DNA of 59,899 nt from UBA9647 sp049522195 (GTDB taxonomy: Bacteria; Bacteroidota; Ignavibacteria; UBA10030): contig JBEKOB010000014.1 in assembly GCA_049522195.1 (NCBI GenBank), positions 1-59,899 on the forward strand. Reading direction: 5' to 3'. The translations under genes were made by a program, and so were the position numbers. Below the pieces are notes generated by a model. That model was not told where the DNA came from and did not search any database. It was given only the letters and a program-made list of their open reading frames with translations. Positions 47,418 through 55,837 of this stretch are shown here, in pieces. Each line of letters starts with the position of its first letter. Position 1 is the first letter of the stretch.

Positions 47418-48518
47418 ATGCGCTACATCGACGAATACCGGGATCAGGCTGTAGCCCACAACTACGCGAAGCTGATTCGCCAGGTCACCACCAAGAAGTG
47501 GACGATCATGGAAATCTGCGGCGGGCAGACGCATACCATCGTGAAATATGGTATTGAAGAGCTTCTCCCCAGCGAATTGACCCTCGTGCACGGTCCCGGA
47601 TGTCCCGTTTGCGTCACTCCGCTTGAAATCATAGACAAAGCCATCGCGATCGCCTCGCGACCGGGAGTTATCTTCGCGTCGTTTGGCGATATGCTGAGGG
47701 TTCCCGGCTCTAAAAAGGATCTGCTAAGCGTGAAGGCGGAAGGGGGAGATGTGCGTATCGTGTACTCTCCTCTCGATGCCGTCAAAATAGCCCAGGAGAA
47801 CCCGGGAAAGAAAGTTGTCTTTCTGGCAGTGGGCTTTGAGACAACTGCCCCTGCTAACGCGATGTCGGTGTCGCAGGCGAAAAAACTCGGGCTGAAAAAC
47901 TACTCGATTCTTTGTTCTCACGTTCTCGTTCCCCCGGCAATGGAGGCACTTCTTTCCTCTCCATCAAGTCTTATCCAGGGTTTTCTCGCGGCCGGCCACG
48001 TGTGCACTGTCATGGGATATGAAGAATACCTGCCGATTGCAGCCAAGTATCGGGTTCCTATCGTTGTCACCGGTTTTGAGCCCGTCGATATTCTGCAGGG
48101 GATCTATATGACTGTGAAGCAGTTGGAGGAGGGACGTGCGGAAGTGGAGAATCAGTACGCCCGGTCTGTCAGGAGGGAAGGGAATCTGCCCGCGAGGAAG
48201 CTGCTCGCGGAAGTCTTTTCAACAATTGACCGGAAGTGGAGAGGAATCGGCACCATCCCGCAGAGCGGGTATGGATTGAGCGCTGCATATGCTGAATTCG
48301 ATGCGGAGAAGATATTCAACGTTGAGGAAGTGACTGCTGCCGAATCGCCGCTCTGCATAGCCGGACTAGTGTTACAGGGATTGAAAAAACCGCACGAGTG
48401 CAGCGCATTTGGCCGGGAGTGTACGCCCGAGCGTCCTCTCGGCGCCCCCATGGTTTCTCCGGAGGGAGCGTGCGCGGCATATTATCATTTTGGAAAGTCG
48501 CGGGTTCTGGAGGGGTAG
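47418..48518 (+). CDS. hypD: Hydrogenase maturation protein HypD
   Basis: A 366-residue 4Fe-4S protein that assembles the Fe(CN)2CO unit with HypC and HypE. Conserved elements are EICGGQTH (Cys34), HGPGCPVCVTP (Cys62, 65), AVGFETTAP, GFEPVDIL and the C-terminal cluster region with HECSAFGREC and SPEGACAAYY. The usual next gene, hypE, is not here; an outer-membrane protein follows instead. Confidence 0.96.
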   Translation: MRYIDEYRDQAVAHNYAKLIRQVTTKKWTIMEICGGQTHTIVKYGIEELLPSELTLVHGPGCPVCVTPLEIIDKAIAIASRPGVIFASFGDMLRVPGSKKDLLSVKAEGGDVRIVYSPLDAVKIAQENPGKKVVFLAVGFETTAPANAMSVSQAKKLGLKNYSILCSHVLVPPAMEALLSSPSSLIQGFLAAGHVCTVMGYEEYLPIAAKYRVPIVVTGFEPVDILQGIYMTVKQLEEGRAEVENQYARSVRREGNLPARKLLAEVFSTIDRKWRGIGTIPQSGYGLSAAYAEFDAEKIFNVEEVTAAESPLCIAGLVLQGLKKPHECSAFGRECTPERPLGAPMVSPEGACAAYYHFGKSRVLEG

Positions 48519-48576
48519 ACCCGTCAGGCCTGGACATTTGACGCAAGCCTCATCAACCATCAAAGGGAGGTGGATC

Positions 48577-49230
48577 ATGAAGGCGCTGGGTTTCATTATC
48601 AGAGTATCCGTCCTGCTCATGTTCATGAGCAGTTTTCTTCAGTCGCAAAGTATCACGCTGCGTGGTTCCTCAGCAATCGAGCTGGATCTCGGTTTCTGGA
48701 ACAACGTGAATGCCGGCCAACAATTAAACGTCATCGGCGTCAAGCAGGAAGCCAAGGCGAGTGGTTTCGTTGGTGGACTGACGTATTGCTATTGGATGCG
48801 GGAGAACGTGGCAATCACGGTGGCAGGATCACTTCTTTCTTCAGAGGCTTCCTCTACTGTCATGACTTATCCGATAGCGGTCAACCAAAGCGCGAATGCC
48901 CTCTTCTCGTTCCTTGTAGGGATGAGATACTTCATTCCTGAACCAGCTTCCGAAGATCTGGTTCGACCCTATCTTGCGATCGGTGTCGGTTCGTTCATGG
49001 GATTCGAAGCGAGCAACTCTCTGATCGCACAGTCTGCCCATTCAGAATCGACATTCGGTGGGAGAGCCGGGATCGGATTGGACGCGTACCTCAGCAAGAG
49101 CGTCAAGCTTGGAGTGAATGCCGGCTACAATGCCATGTCGGATTTTCGGTACGCTGTCGGCGCACGAAACAATTTCAATGGCTTTGATATTTCCCTTGGA
49201 ATAGCGTTCTTGTTCGGCGGCCAACGATAG
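48577..49230 (+). CDS. Outer-membrane beta-barrel protein
   Basis: A 217-residue protein with signal peptide (MKALGFIIRVSVLLMFMSSF). The rest is rich in alternating strands ending in aromatic residues, with GGRAGIGLDAYLSKSVKLGV and a final strand DISLGIAFLFGGQR, the pattern of small porin-like barrels (OprF/OmpW-type). Cargo or function is unknown. ATG 48577 follows GGGAGG. It is 58 bases after hypD but unlikely to be functionally related. Confidence 0.8.
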   Translation: MKALGFIIRVSVLLMFMSSFLQSQSITLRGSSAIELDLGFWNNVNAGQQLNVIGVKQEAKASGFVGGLTYCYWMRENVAITVAGSLLSSEASSTVMTYPIAVNQSANALFSFLVGMRYFIPEPASEDLVRPYLAIGVGSFMGFEASNSLIAQSAHSESTFGGRAGIGLDAYLSKSVKLGVNAGYNAMSDFRYAVGARNNFNGFDISLGIAFLFGGQR

Positions 49231-49281
49231 GGCGACGCACACTCACGCTCATCAAGAATCAGTTTTTCCATCCAGCAGACT

Positions 49282-50409
49282 ATGAGCACGCCACGTCAGA
49301 GGGTCCGGGAAGCGATGGATCTGGGGAGCCCGGCTCGTGTTCCTTTGATGTGCCAGCTGAGCATAGGGCATATGCTCCTTCAGCTCAAGACTTCCCCTGC
49401 AGAGTTTTGGCACGATGAGGACGTTTTCGTCCGAGGGCTCGTTAGGCTTCGGGAAATCTATGATTTCGACGGCATCCTTGTCAGTTTGCACGGCCATGAC
49501 CGGGGATGGGGTGCGAATATCGAGTCGCGGCGAAAGCTCTCCGGTGGAGAAGAAATAACCTGGCAGGATGGGCGGAGAATTCTGTACCTTCTTTACGACT
49601 TGCCGCAGCCGTTACATAGTGAGGAACCGAAACCCGGATTGTCTGAATTCTCGATCGACGTTCTTCCTGCTGAGCTCGACTATATCCCAGTTTCACAGGG
49701 ACTGAGGTTCAGGATTGACCGCGCTCATCGATTTGATGTTTTCAGAAAAGTGCGCGCTCAGGCTGGCCCGGGATATTCGATCCACGGCGAAATCACTTCT
49801 CCATTTGACTATTACCTGGATCTGTTTGGTCATCAGGAGGGATTGCTCGGGCTTCTGAATGAACCGGGGAAAGCGAAGGAAATCCTTTCACACTTCACAA
49901 TTTTGATCAAGAACCTTGCCGTTGAGATGTGCCGGGAAGATATCGACGCCATCAAGGTATCGTCCCCTTTCGCAGGGGCAGGATTCATTTCGCCCGCGTT
50001 TTACAAAGAGTTCGTGCTGCCGTTCGAGCGGGAGATTGCCGGGGCAGTCAGAAGCAATGGCGTACACATCTATACTCACACCTGCGGGGCAGTCTCCGAT
50101 CGGCTGGAGCTGATGTTCGATGCGGGTGTCAGTGGCATCGAGTGTCTCGATCCTCCCCCTTTGGGGAACGTCGAATTGGACGACGCAAAGAAAAGGACGA
50201 AGGGGCGTGGGTTTATCAAGGGTAACATTGATTCAGTCAATACCCTCCTCAACGGATCGAAAGAAGAGATCTTATCAGATGCACGAAGAAGAATCGAGGT
50301 GGGGAGGGAAGGGGGTGGGTTCATCCTCAGTACTGCATGCTCGGTGGCACCGGGTGTTGAGCGTGAGAAGCTCCTCCTTTTGCGCGAAGCCGTTGAAAAG
50401 TGGGGGTAA
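49282..50409 (+). CDS. Uroporphyrinogen decarboxylase-family protein (first)
   Basis: A 375-residue TIM-barrel protein of the UroD superfamily. The C-terminal His-x-Cys site in IYTHTCGAVSDRLELM, followed by ECLDPPPLGNVELDDAK, is the pattern of corrinoid methyltransferases (MtaA/MtbA, CmuA) rather than true HemE, which lacks it. No corrinoid protein is nearby. It lies before a kinase-like gene and the rhamnose genes. Such UroD-like proteins are common in sugar loci, with unknown roles. Confidence 0.82.
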   Translation: MSTPRQRVREAMDLGSPARVPLMCQLSIGHMLLQLKTSPAEFWHDEDVFVRGLVRLREIYDFDGILVSLHGHDRGWGANIESRRKLSGGEEITWQDGRRILYLLYDLPQPLHSEEPKPGLSEFSIDVLPAELDYIPVSQGLRFRIDRAHRFDVFRKVRAQAGPGYSIHGEITSPFDYYLDLFGHQEGLLGLLNEPGKAKEILSHFTILIKNLAVEMCREDIDAIKVSSPFAGAGFISPAFYKEFVLPFEREIAGAVRSNGVHIYTHTCGAVSDRLELMFDAGVSGIECLDPPPLGNVELDDAKKRTKGRGFIKGNIDSVNTLLNGSKEEILSDARRRIEVGREGGGFILSTACSVAPGVEREKLLLLREAVEKWG

Positions 50410-50589
50410 ACCTCAGAATCTAATCGTTGATAGCCCTGCTCTCTGGAACCACCGGGCTCTGGCAGCTCATCTCGGGTCGTCATGAAACTACACCCGGTCA
50501 AGCGGACAATGGCAGGCCAGCGATCAAAAACACACTCTATGGAACGCCTAATCGCCCGTTACCCGAACTAAATCACTTTGTCTGCTCTC

Positions 50590-51225
50590 ATGTCCGCTAA
50601 GCTTTGTCCAAAGATTATTCTCGAAGGGACTCGCCTGACGCTGAAGACGGACATTGCGTTTGCGCTCAACGAGCACCCGAGAATTGTTGGGCCCCGAAAA
50701 TACCGGTACCATTCGCCGCTCATTTCGTCTGAGTGGTGTGCGTTCACGAACTTCCCGTGGGGGCGAGGGCTTATCAATTTTGAACCCCAGGAAGAAGGGC
50801 TGGCAATGGACGCGTACCGGACCTGGCTCCATCTCTTTGATCTCTTGAAATACTATTCCTGGATTGTGGACCGGTTTCATCTCTCCACGAAACTCTACCA
50901 ATTCCAGGCGCATGGCCGCAGCTATGATTTCCGGTGGCTCGAGGAAAAACTCCTCCAGCTTGGGTTTCGGCACGTATTCTGTTACCGTCAGCCCGAATCG
51001 TTTGCAGCGGCGCGTGAGGAACGGATGAAGATTTCGGGAAACCCTTCGCAATATGACAACCTTGAGGTGTTCGTCCGCGAGCAGGAGAGGATGAGAGATC
51101 TCGTTGAGCGGTCGCTGCTTCCCCATCTTGCGCTTGACGTCTCCGACAACAATGTGGCCGGAGCCGTAGATCGAATAGCAGATTGGATGGAAGCCAGTGG
51201 CGGATTGTATATGCGAGAGTCATAA
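50590..51225 (+). CDS. Kinase-like protein with degenerate P-loop
   Basis: A 211-residue protein resembling thymidylate-kinase-type P-loop proteins. The P-loop region is ILEGTRLTLKTDIA, where the G of GK[T/S] is Leu. A DRxH-like motif occurs as WIVDRFHLSTKLYQ, matching DR[Y/F]..S of thymidylate kinase. The function is unknown. Start ATG 50590 (TTG 50578 alternative) lacks a ribosome site. It precedes rhaB by 27 bases, so it is probably part of the rhamnose transcript. Confidence 0.65.
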   Translation: MSAKLCPKIILEGTRLTLKTDIAFALNEHPRIVGPRKYRYHSPLISSEWCAFTNFPWGRGLINFEPQEEGLAMDAYRTWLHLFDLLKYYSWIVDRFHLSTKLYQFQAHGRSYDFRWLEEKLLQLGFRHVFCYRQPESFAAAREERMKISGNPSQYDNLEVFVREQERMRDLVERSLLPHLALDVSDNNVAGAVDRIADWMEASGGLYMRES

Positions 51226-51252
51226 CTCTTTTGAATCCGAACACAAAAAGAT

Positions 51253-52731
51253 ATGGATAAACACTCGTTCGTAGCCTTCGATCTTGGGGCCGAATCAGGC
51301 CGGACAATTCTCGGAACCCTTGAGAGGAATCATCTCGAGATTCAGCAGATCACCAGGTTCCTCAATGAGATGATGCCGATGGGTGGACATCTTCACTGGG
51401 ATATCAATGGCCTCTTCGGCAACTTGAAGGAAGGGCTTCGGGCTTGCGCCCGTCTCGGTATCAATCCCGAGAGTATAGGTATTGACACGTGGGGAGTTGA
51501 TTACGGCTTTCTTGGAAGAGATGGTGAGTTTCTGGAACTCCCCTATACCTACCGTGATCACCGGACGAATGGGATGATGGAGAAGTTCTTTGACCGAGTT
51601 CCTCGCCGTCGAGTCTATGAATTGACTGGCATCCAATTCATGCAACTCAATACGCTGTTCCAGCTGTTTGCCGCCGCGCAGCAGAGTCCTGATGTTGTCG
51701 AGAAAGCCTCTCGACTTCTCTTTATGCCGGACATCTTCAATTTCCTCTTCACAGGAGAGACAAAAACAGAATTCACATTCGCCACGACCTCTCAGTTGTT
51801 CAACCCGCGCACCAGGAACTGGGAGCCCGAGCTCTTCTCCGCGTTACAAGTCCCAATATCCATCATGCAGCAAATCGTTCAGCCGGCTACGAAAATGGGG
51901 ACGTTGCGCACTTCGATTGCACAGGAACTGTCGCTCGCGGAGATTCCGGTCACTGCGGTTGCTTCACACGACACCGGCTCCGCCATCGCAGCAATCCCGG
52001 CAGAGGGAGAAGATTGGGCGTACATTAGTTCGGGAACCTGGTCGCTGATGGGGGTTGAGCTGCCGCAGCCGGTCATATCCGACGAAGCGCAGGAATCGAA
52101 TTTCACGAACGAAGGGGGTGTCGGCGGGACATTTCGGTTTTTGAAAAACATCATGGGACTCTGGCTCCTTCAGCAATGCCGGAAAGAGTGGTCAGCAGAA
52201 GTTCAGTATGACTATGATGAGATGGTGAAGCTCGCCGAGCAAGCGGTGCCTTTCCGATCGTTGCTCGATCCGGATTATTCCGAGTTCTTCAACCCCGCGA
52301 GTATGCCCGGCGCAATCCGACAGTTCTGTCAAAAAACCAGCCAGCCGGTTCCCGCCACGCACGGCCAGTACGTCCGGAGTATACTGGAGAGTCTCGCCCT
52401 GAAATACCGCTCGACACTTGACCAGCTTGAACGACTGACAGGACGGAGGATCAAGCGGATTCATATCATCGGCGGCGGAGCGAAGAACAGTCTTCTCTGC
52501 CAGTACGCGGCAAACGCGACCGGCGCCACCGTCATTGCCGGTCCTGTCGAGGCTACGGCGATCGGTAATATCATGATTCAGGCACTTGCGGCTGGCTGTG
52601 TGGGCTCGCTCGAAGAGATACGCCGCATTGTACGCCAATCATTTGAACCGGTCTCTTACGAGCCGAGAGACACTGAAGTGTGGCAACAGGCATACGAGCG
52701 ATACAAAGACCTTTCATCCACGATTCACTAA
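51253..52731 (+). CDS. rhaB: L-rhamnulokinase
   Basis: A 492-residue FGGY-family sugar kinase. The N-terminal phosphate loop is VAFDLGAESGR, followed by GIDTWGVDYGFL, SGTWSLMGVE and GGGAKNSLLCQYAANATGA near the ATP site. The overall pattern is that of RhaB. It phosphorylates L-rhamnulose at O1. It is followed 23 bases later by rhaA, giving the first two steps of the phosphorylative rhamnose pathway. No rhaD aldolase is in the window. Confidence 0.92.
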   Translation: MDKHSFVAFDLGAESGRTILGTLERNHLEIQQITRFLNEMMPMGGHLHWDINGLFGNLKEGLRACARLGINPESIGIDTWGVDYGFLGRDGEFLELPYTYRDHRTNGMMEKFFDRVPRRRVYELTGIQFMQLNTLFQLFAAAQQSPDVVEKASRLLFMPDIFNFLFTGETKTEFTFATTSQLFNPRTRNWEPELFSALQVPISIMQQIVQPATKMGTLRTSIAQELSLAEIPVTAVASHDTGSAIAAIPAEGEDWAYISSGTWSLMGVELPQPVISDEAQESNFTNEGGVGGTFRFLKNIMGLWLLQQCRKEWSAEVQYDYDEMVKLAEQAVPFRSLLDPDYSEFFNPASMPGAIRQFCQKTSQPVPATHGQYVRSILESLALKYRSTLDQLERLTGRRIKRIHIIGGGAKNSLLCQYAANATGATVIAGPVEATAIGNIMIQALAAGCVGSLEEIRRIVRQSFEPVSYEPRDTEVWQQAYERYKDLSSTIH

Positions 52732-52754
52732 GACCATGTCGAGGGACAATCAGC

Positions 52755-54026
52755 ATGTCGAACGAAAGTAACATACGCAAATCTTATGAGCTTGCCCGGG
52801 AGCGTTATGCGGCCCTGGGCGTCGATACGGAAGAAATCATGAAAACCTTGTCAAAGGTTTCACTGTCGATTCATTGCTGGCAAGGGGATGATGTCGGCGG
52901 ATTTGAAAAGCCCGCTGCTTCTCTCTCGGGGGGAGGCATACAAGTAACGGGCAACTATCCTGGCAAGGCGCGCTCAATCGAGGAATTGCGGGCTGATCTC
53001 AAGGAAGCCTACAGCCTGATTCCCGGCCGGCATCGCCTCAATCTTCATGCAATCTATGGAGAATTCCAGGGAAAGCTCGTTGACCGGGATCAGATCACGC
53101 CTGCGCACTTTGCCGGATGGATCGACTGGGCAAAGCAGCAGGGGCTGAAGCTCGATTTCAATGCGACTTGCTTTTCGCATCCGAAAGCCGACGACGGGTT
53201 CACGCTGAGCCATCGCGACAAAGCCATTCGCGAGTTTTGGATTGAGCATACGAAGCGTTGCCGCGAGATCAGCGCCGTGATGGGGCGTGAGCTTCACGAT
53301 CCATGCATCCACAACCTCTGGATCCCCGACGGGAGCAAGGACCATTCAGTGAATCGCTATTCGTACCGGGCAAATCTAATCGATTCACTCGACAAGGTGT
53401 TTGCCACCACATATCCATCGAATGAGATGAAGGACTCGGTCGAGTGCAAGTTGTTCGGGATCGGGAGCGAAGCTTTTGTCGTTGGGTCGCATGAATTCTA
53501 CATGGGGTATGCCCTCTCAAGGAAGAAGATGGTCTGTATCGACATGGGGCATTTCCATCCGACGGAATCTATCGCCGATAAGATCTCGTCATTGCTCCAG
53601 TTCTTTGATGAGATCCTTCTCCACGTCAGCCGCGGTGTGCGTTGGGACAGCGACCACGTTGTCATTCTGAACGACGATGTTCGTAGTCTCGCCGAGGAGA
53701 TTATTCGGTCAAACGCTCTGAATAGAGTGAACATCGCCCTCGATTTCTTCGACGGGAGCCTGAACAGAATTGGGGCGTGGGTCATCGGCGCCCGATCGAC
53801 TCTCAAGGCGCTCCTTGCAGCCCTGATGGAACCGCTTGTGAAACTGCGGGCGTTCGAAAACAAGGGCGACAATTTTGGTCGTCTGGCGTTGGTTGAGGAA
53901 GCTCGCGTGCTGCCTCTCGGGGCTGTGTGGGATTACTACTGCCTGACCTCAGGTGTGCCGACAGGTGAGGAGTGGATCGCCGAAGTGCACCGATACGAGC
54001 AAACCGTTCTCAGCAAACGGTCCTGA
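52755..54026 (+). CDS. rhaA: L-rhamnose isomerase
   Basis: A 423-residue TIM-barrel isomerase that converts L-rhamnose to L-rhamnulose. The opening SIHCWQGDDVGGFE, the metal-site segments CIDMGHFHPTESIADK and HVVILNDDVRSLAEEI, and GRLALVEEARVLPLGAVWDY are typical of the E. coli RhaA type. ATG 52755 follows GAGGGACAATCAGC; the frame reaches back into rhaB but the start there is not credible. Confidence 0.94.
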   Translation: MSNESNIRKSYELARERYAALGVDTEEIMKTLSKVSLSIHCWQGDDVGGFEKPAASLSGGGIQVTGNYPGKARSIEELRADLKEAYSLIPGRHRLNLHAIYGEFQGKLVDRDQITPAHFAGWIDWAKQQGLKLDFNATCFSHPKADDGFTLSHRDKAIREFWIEHTKRCREISAVMGRELHDPCIHNLWIPDGSKDHSVNRYSYRANLIDSLDKVFATTYPSNEMKDSVECKLFGIGSEAFVVGSHEFYMGYALSRKKMVCIDMGHFHPTESIADKISSLLQFFDEILLHVSRGVRWDSDHVVILNDDVRSLAEEIIRSNALNRVNIALDFFDGSLNRIGAWVIGARSTLKALLAALMEPLVKLRAFENKGDNFGRLALVEEARVLPLGAVWDYYCLTSGVPTGEEWIAEVHRYEQTVLSKRS

Positions 54027-54035
54027 GGAGCGACT

Positions 54036-55085
54036 ATGACACCCCGTGAACGATGGCTGGCGATCTTTGCCGGCGAGAAACCTGACCGGGTACCGACAGA
54101 CTACTGGGCAACAGATGAAGTAAATGACAGACTTATCAGAGAGCTTCGGTGCAGCGATCTCGAAGGTGTTTATAACAAACTGAATATTGATGGCGTGACG
54201 CGTATTGAGCCGCCGCGCCTCACGCTGCACCATCCTGACGATCCACAGGCAGATATCTGGGGTCTTCGCCGGCGAAAAATGGATTACGGCGCAGGGACCT
54301 ATGACGAGTTCGAGACGCATCCGCTCGCGGGCGTGACGACCGTTGAGGAGGTTCACGCTTACAAGTGGCCAAGCGCAGCGGATCACGATTATGACGCGTT
54401 CCGCGAGATGGTTCGCCACGTCCCTCGCCATCGCTTTGTGCGAAGCGGCGAGTATGAGCCGTTTCTGCTCTACTGTGCTATGAGAGGACTCGAACAGGGA
54501 TTGATGGATTTCCTGGAATATCCGGATGTTCTCGAAGCCTCGCTCGATCATATTTTCCAGTATCACTATGAGCTGAATCAGCGGGCATTCGAGATCGGCA
54601 AGGGCATTGTCGATATCGCCTATCTTGCCGAAGATCTCGGCGGTCAGCGCGGCCTGCTGATGAGCATCGACGACATCCGTAAATTCATTCTTCCGAATCA
54701 GAAGAAGATGGCCGATTTGGCACGCAGCTACGGCATTCACGTTTTCTACCATACGGATGGGGATGTGAAGTCGGTCATTCCTGATCTTATAAACGTGACG
54801 GGGATCGAGCTCTTGAATCCCATCCAGTGGCGCTGTCCGACAATGGAGAGGGAAGGCTTGGTCCGTGATTTCGGGGAAAAGATAATCTTCCACGGCGCGA
54901 TGGATAACCAGCAGACACTTCCATTTGGTACAGTCGAAGACGTTCGGGCTGAGGTTCATGAAAACCTCCGGATCTTTGCCGGCGCACGATGGATCTGTGC
55001 CCCCTGCCATAATCTGCAGCCTATCACGCCGACCGAAAACATCATTGCGATGTACGAAACTATCCATGAGTATGGTCGGCTCTAG
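54036..55085 (+). CDS. Uroporphyrinogen decarboxylase-family protein (second)
   Basis: A 349-residue UroD-superfamily protein (MTPRERWLAIFAGEKPDRVP, then GIHVFYHTDGDVKSVIPDLINVTG and NIIAMYETIHEYG). The metal-site segment reads HTDGD, lacking the Cys of the first UroD-like protein, so the two may differ in activity. It lies 9 bases after rhaA (GAGGAGCG site), so a role in or near rhamnose metabolism is suggested by position only. Confidence 0.83.
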   Translation: MTPRERWLAIFAGEKPDRVPTDYWATDEVNDRLIRELRCSDLEGVYNKLNIDGVTRIEPPRLTLHHPDDPQADIWGLRRRKMDYGAGTYDEFETHPLAGVTTVEEVHAYKWPSAADHDYDAFREMVRHVPRHRFVRSGEYEPFLLYCAMRGLEQGLMDFLEYPDVLEASLDHIFQYHYELNQRAFEIGKGIVDIAYLAEDLGGQRGLLMSIDDIRKFILPNQKKMADLARSYGIHVFYHTDGDVKSVIPDLINVTGIELLNPIQWRCPTMEREGLVRDFGEKIIFHGAMDNQQTLPFGTVEDVRAEVHENLRIFAGARWICAPCHNLQPITPTENIIAMYETIHEYGRL

Positions 55086-55168
55086 AGCGCGATCGCAAAT
55101 GGACTGTTACGATATTTTCGTATGATCCTAACTGAGTTCAAGTAGTAGATATGGTTCAATGGCATCTG

Positions 55169-55206
55169 CCCATTTTCTTTTTGCTCGCCCAAAAAGAAAA
55201 TGGGCA
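55169..55206. repeat. 16-base perfect inverted repeat
   Basis: GCCCATTTTCTTTTTG and CAAAAAGAAAATGGGC around a 6-base loop. A second, partial copy (AAAAAGAAAAAGGGCAC) follows immediately. It could terminate the upstream transcript, or belong to an intergenic repeat element. Confidence 0.85.
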
Positions 55207-55568
55207 AAAAGAAAAAGGGCACGGAAATCGAACTCCGCGTGGAGAGCCGCCGGCCGCACAGGCCGACGATTTCGACCAACCGAGAGAAAGTCAATCATCT
55301 GAGCGAGTGCGAGTTCGGTCGAAATCGAAACGCACGGGTTTAGCCGCCCGTCCCACACCGCCATCGATTTCCGGGGCTTGGGGCATGTCGTTTTGCAGAG
55401 AATATCTCAAGCCCTAAGCTACCGAAATCATCGGCGGGTGCGCAGGGCGGAATCAACAGTGCGTTTAATTTCGGTGCAGGTCCCGAGATGCCAGCCATCA
55501 GAATTTAACTTCTTGCACCGAAATTCCGGCAAGTGGGTGGCAGAATAACCGCGGGCGTTATGATTTCG

Positions 55569-55594
55569 TCCCGCTTCGTCTAGACGAAGCGGGA
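55569..55594. repeat. 26-base perfect palindrome
   Basis: TCCCGCTTCGTC followed by TAGACGAAGCGGGA, wholly self-complementary. The same core recurs in the hairpin TCCCGC-TTC-GCGGGA at 55620-55634 shortly downstream. Confidence 0.9.
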
Positions 55595-55837
55595 TTTGGT
55601 TACTTTTCCGTTGTTTGGATCCCGCTTCGCGGGACTCTTCAAAGAGAAAGTAACTGACGCTACGATGATCAAGCAGGTTGCGTCAGTACACCTGAACGAA
55701 CCGTTCTTTCTTTTGGCATAGATGTAGATAGTTTACATAACTAACAACTAGCCTTATGAGAACCTACGGTAACTATTCTCCTTGTCAGCTGGCGTCGATG
55801 GGTTCGGGACGAAGAGTCCGCGATCGGAGCCTGTAGA

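Larger units (their letters stand above)
55086..55837. other. Intergenic region rich in inverted repeats
   Basis: About 750 bases between the rhamnose operon and the rhamnosidase. It carries at least five inverted repeats: 55169-55206 (16-base stem), 55267-55277 with 55317-55327, 55467-55478 with 55514-55525, 55569-55594 (palindrome), and 55599-55606 with 55647-55654 enclosing another small hairpin (55620-55634). A 88-codon frame at 55151 is not convincing. The structure resembles a decayed or miniature mobile element or a REP-like intergenic repeat. Confidence 0.6.

Noticed and set aside
49282..50409. True uroporphyrinogen decarboxylase (hemE)
   Set aside because: The HTC metal site and lack of heme-pathway neighbours point to the methyltransferase-like branch of the superfamily.
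55151..55417. 88-codon frame in the inverted-repeat region
   Set aside because: Low-complexity and basic, lies on hairpins, no ribosome site.
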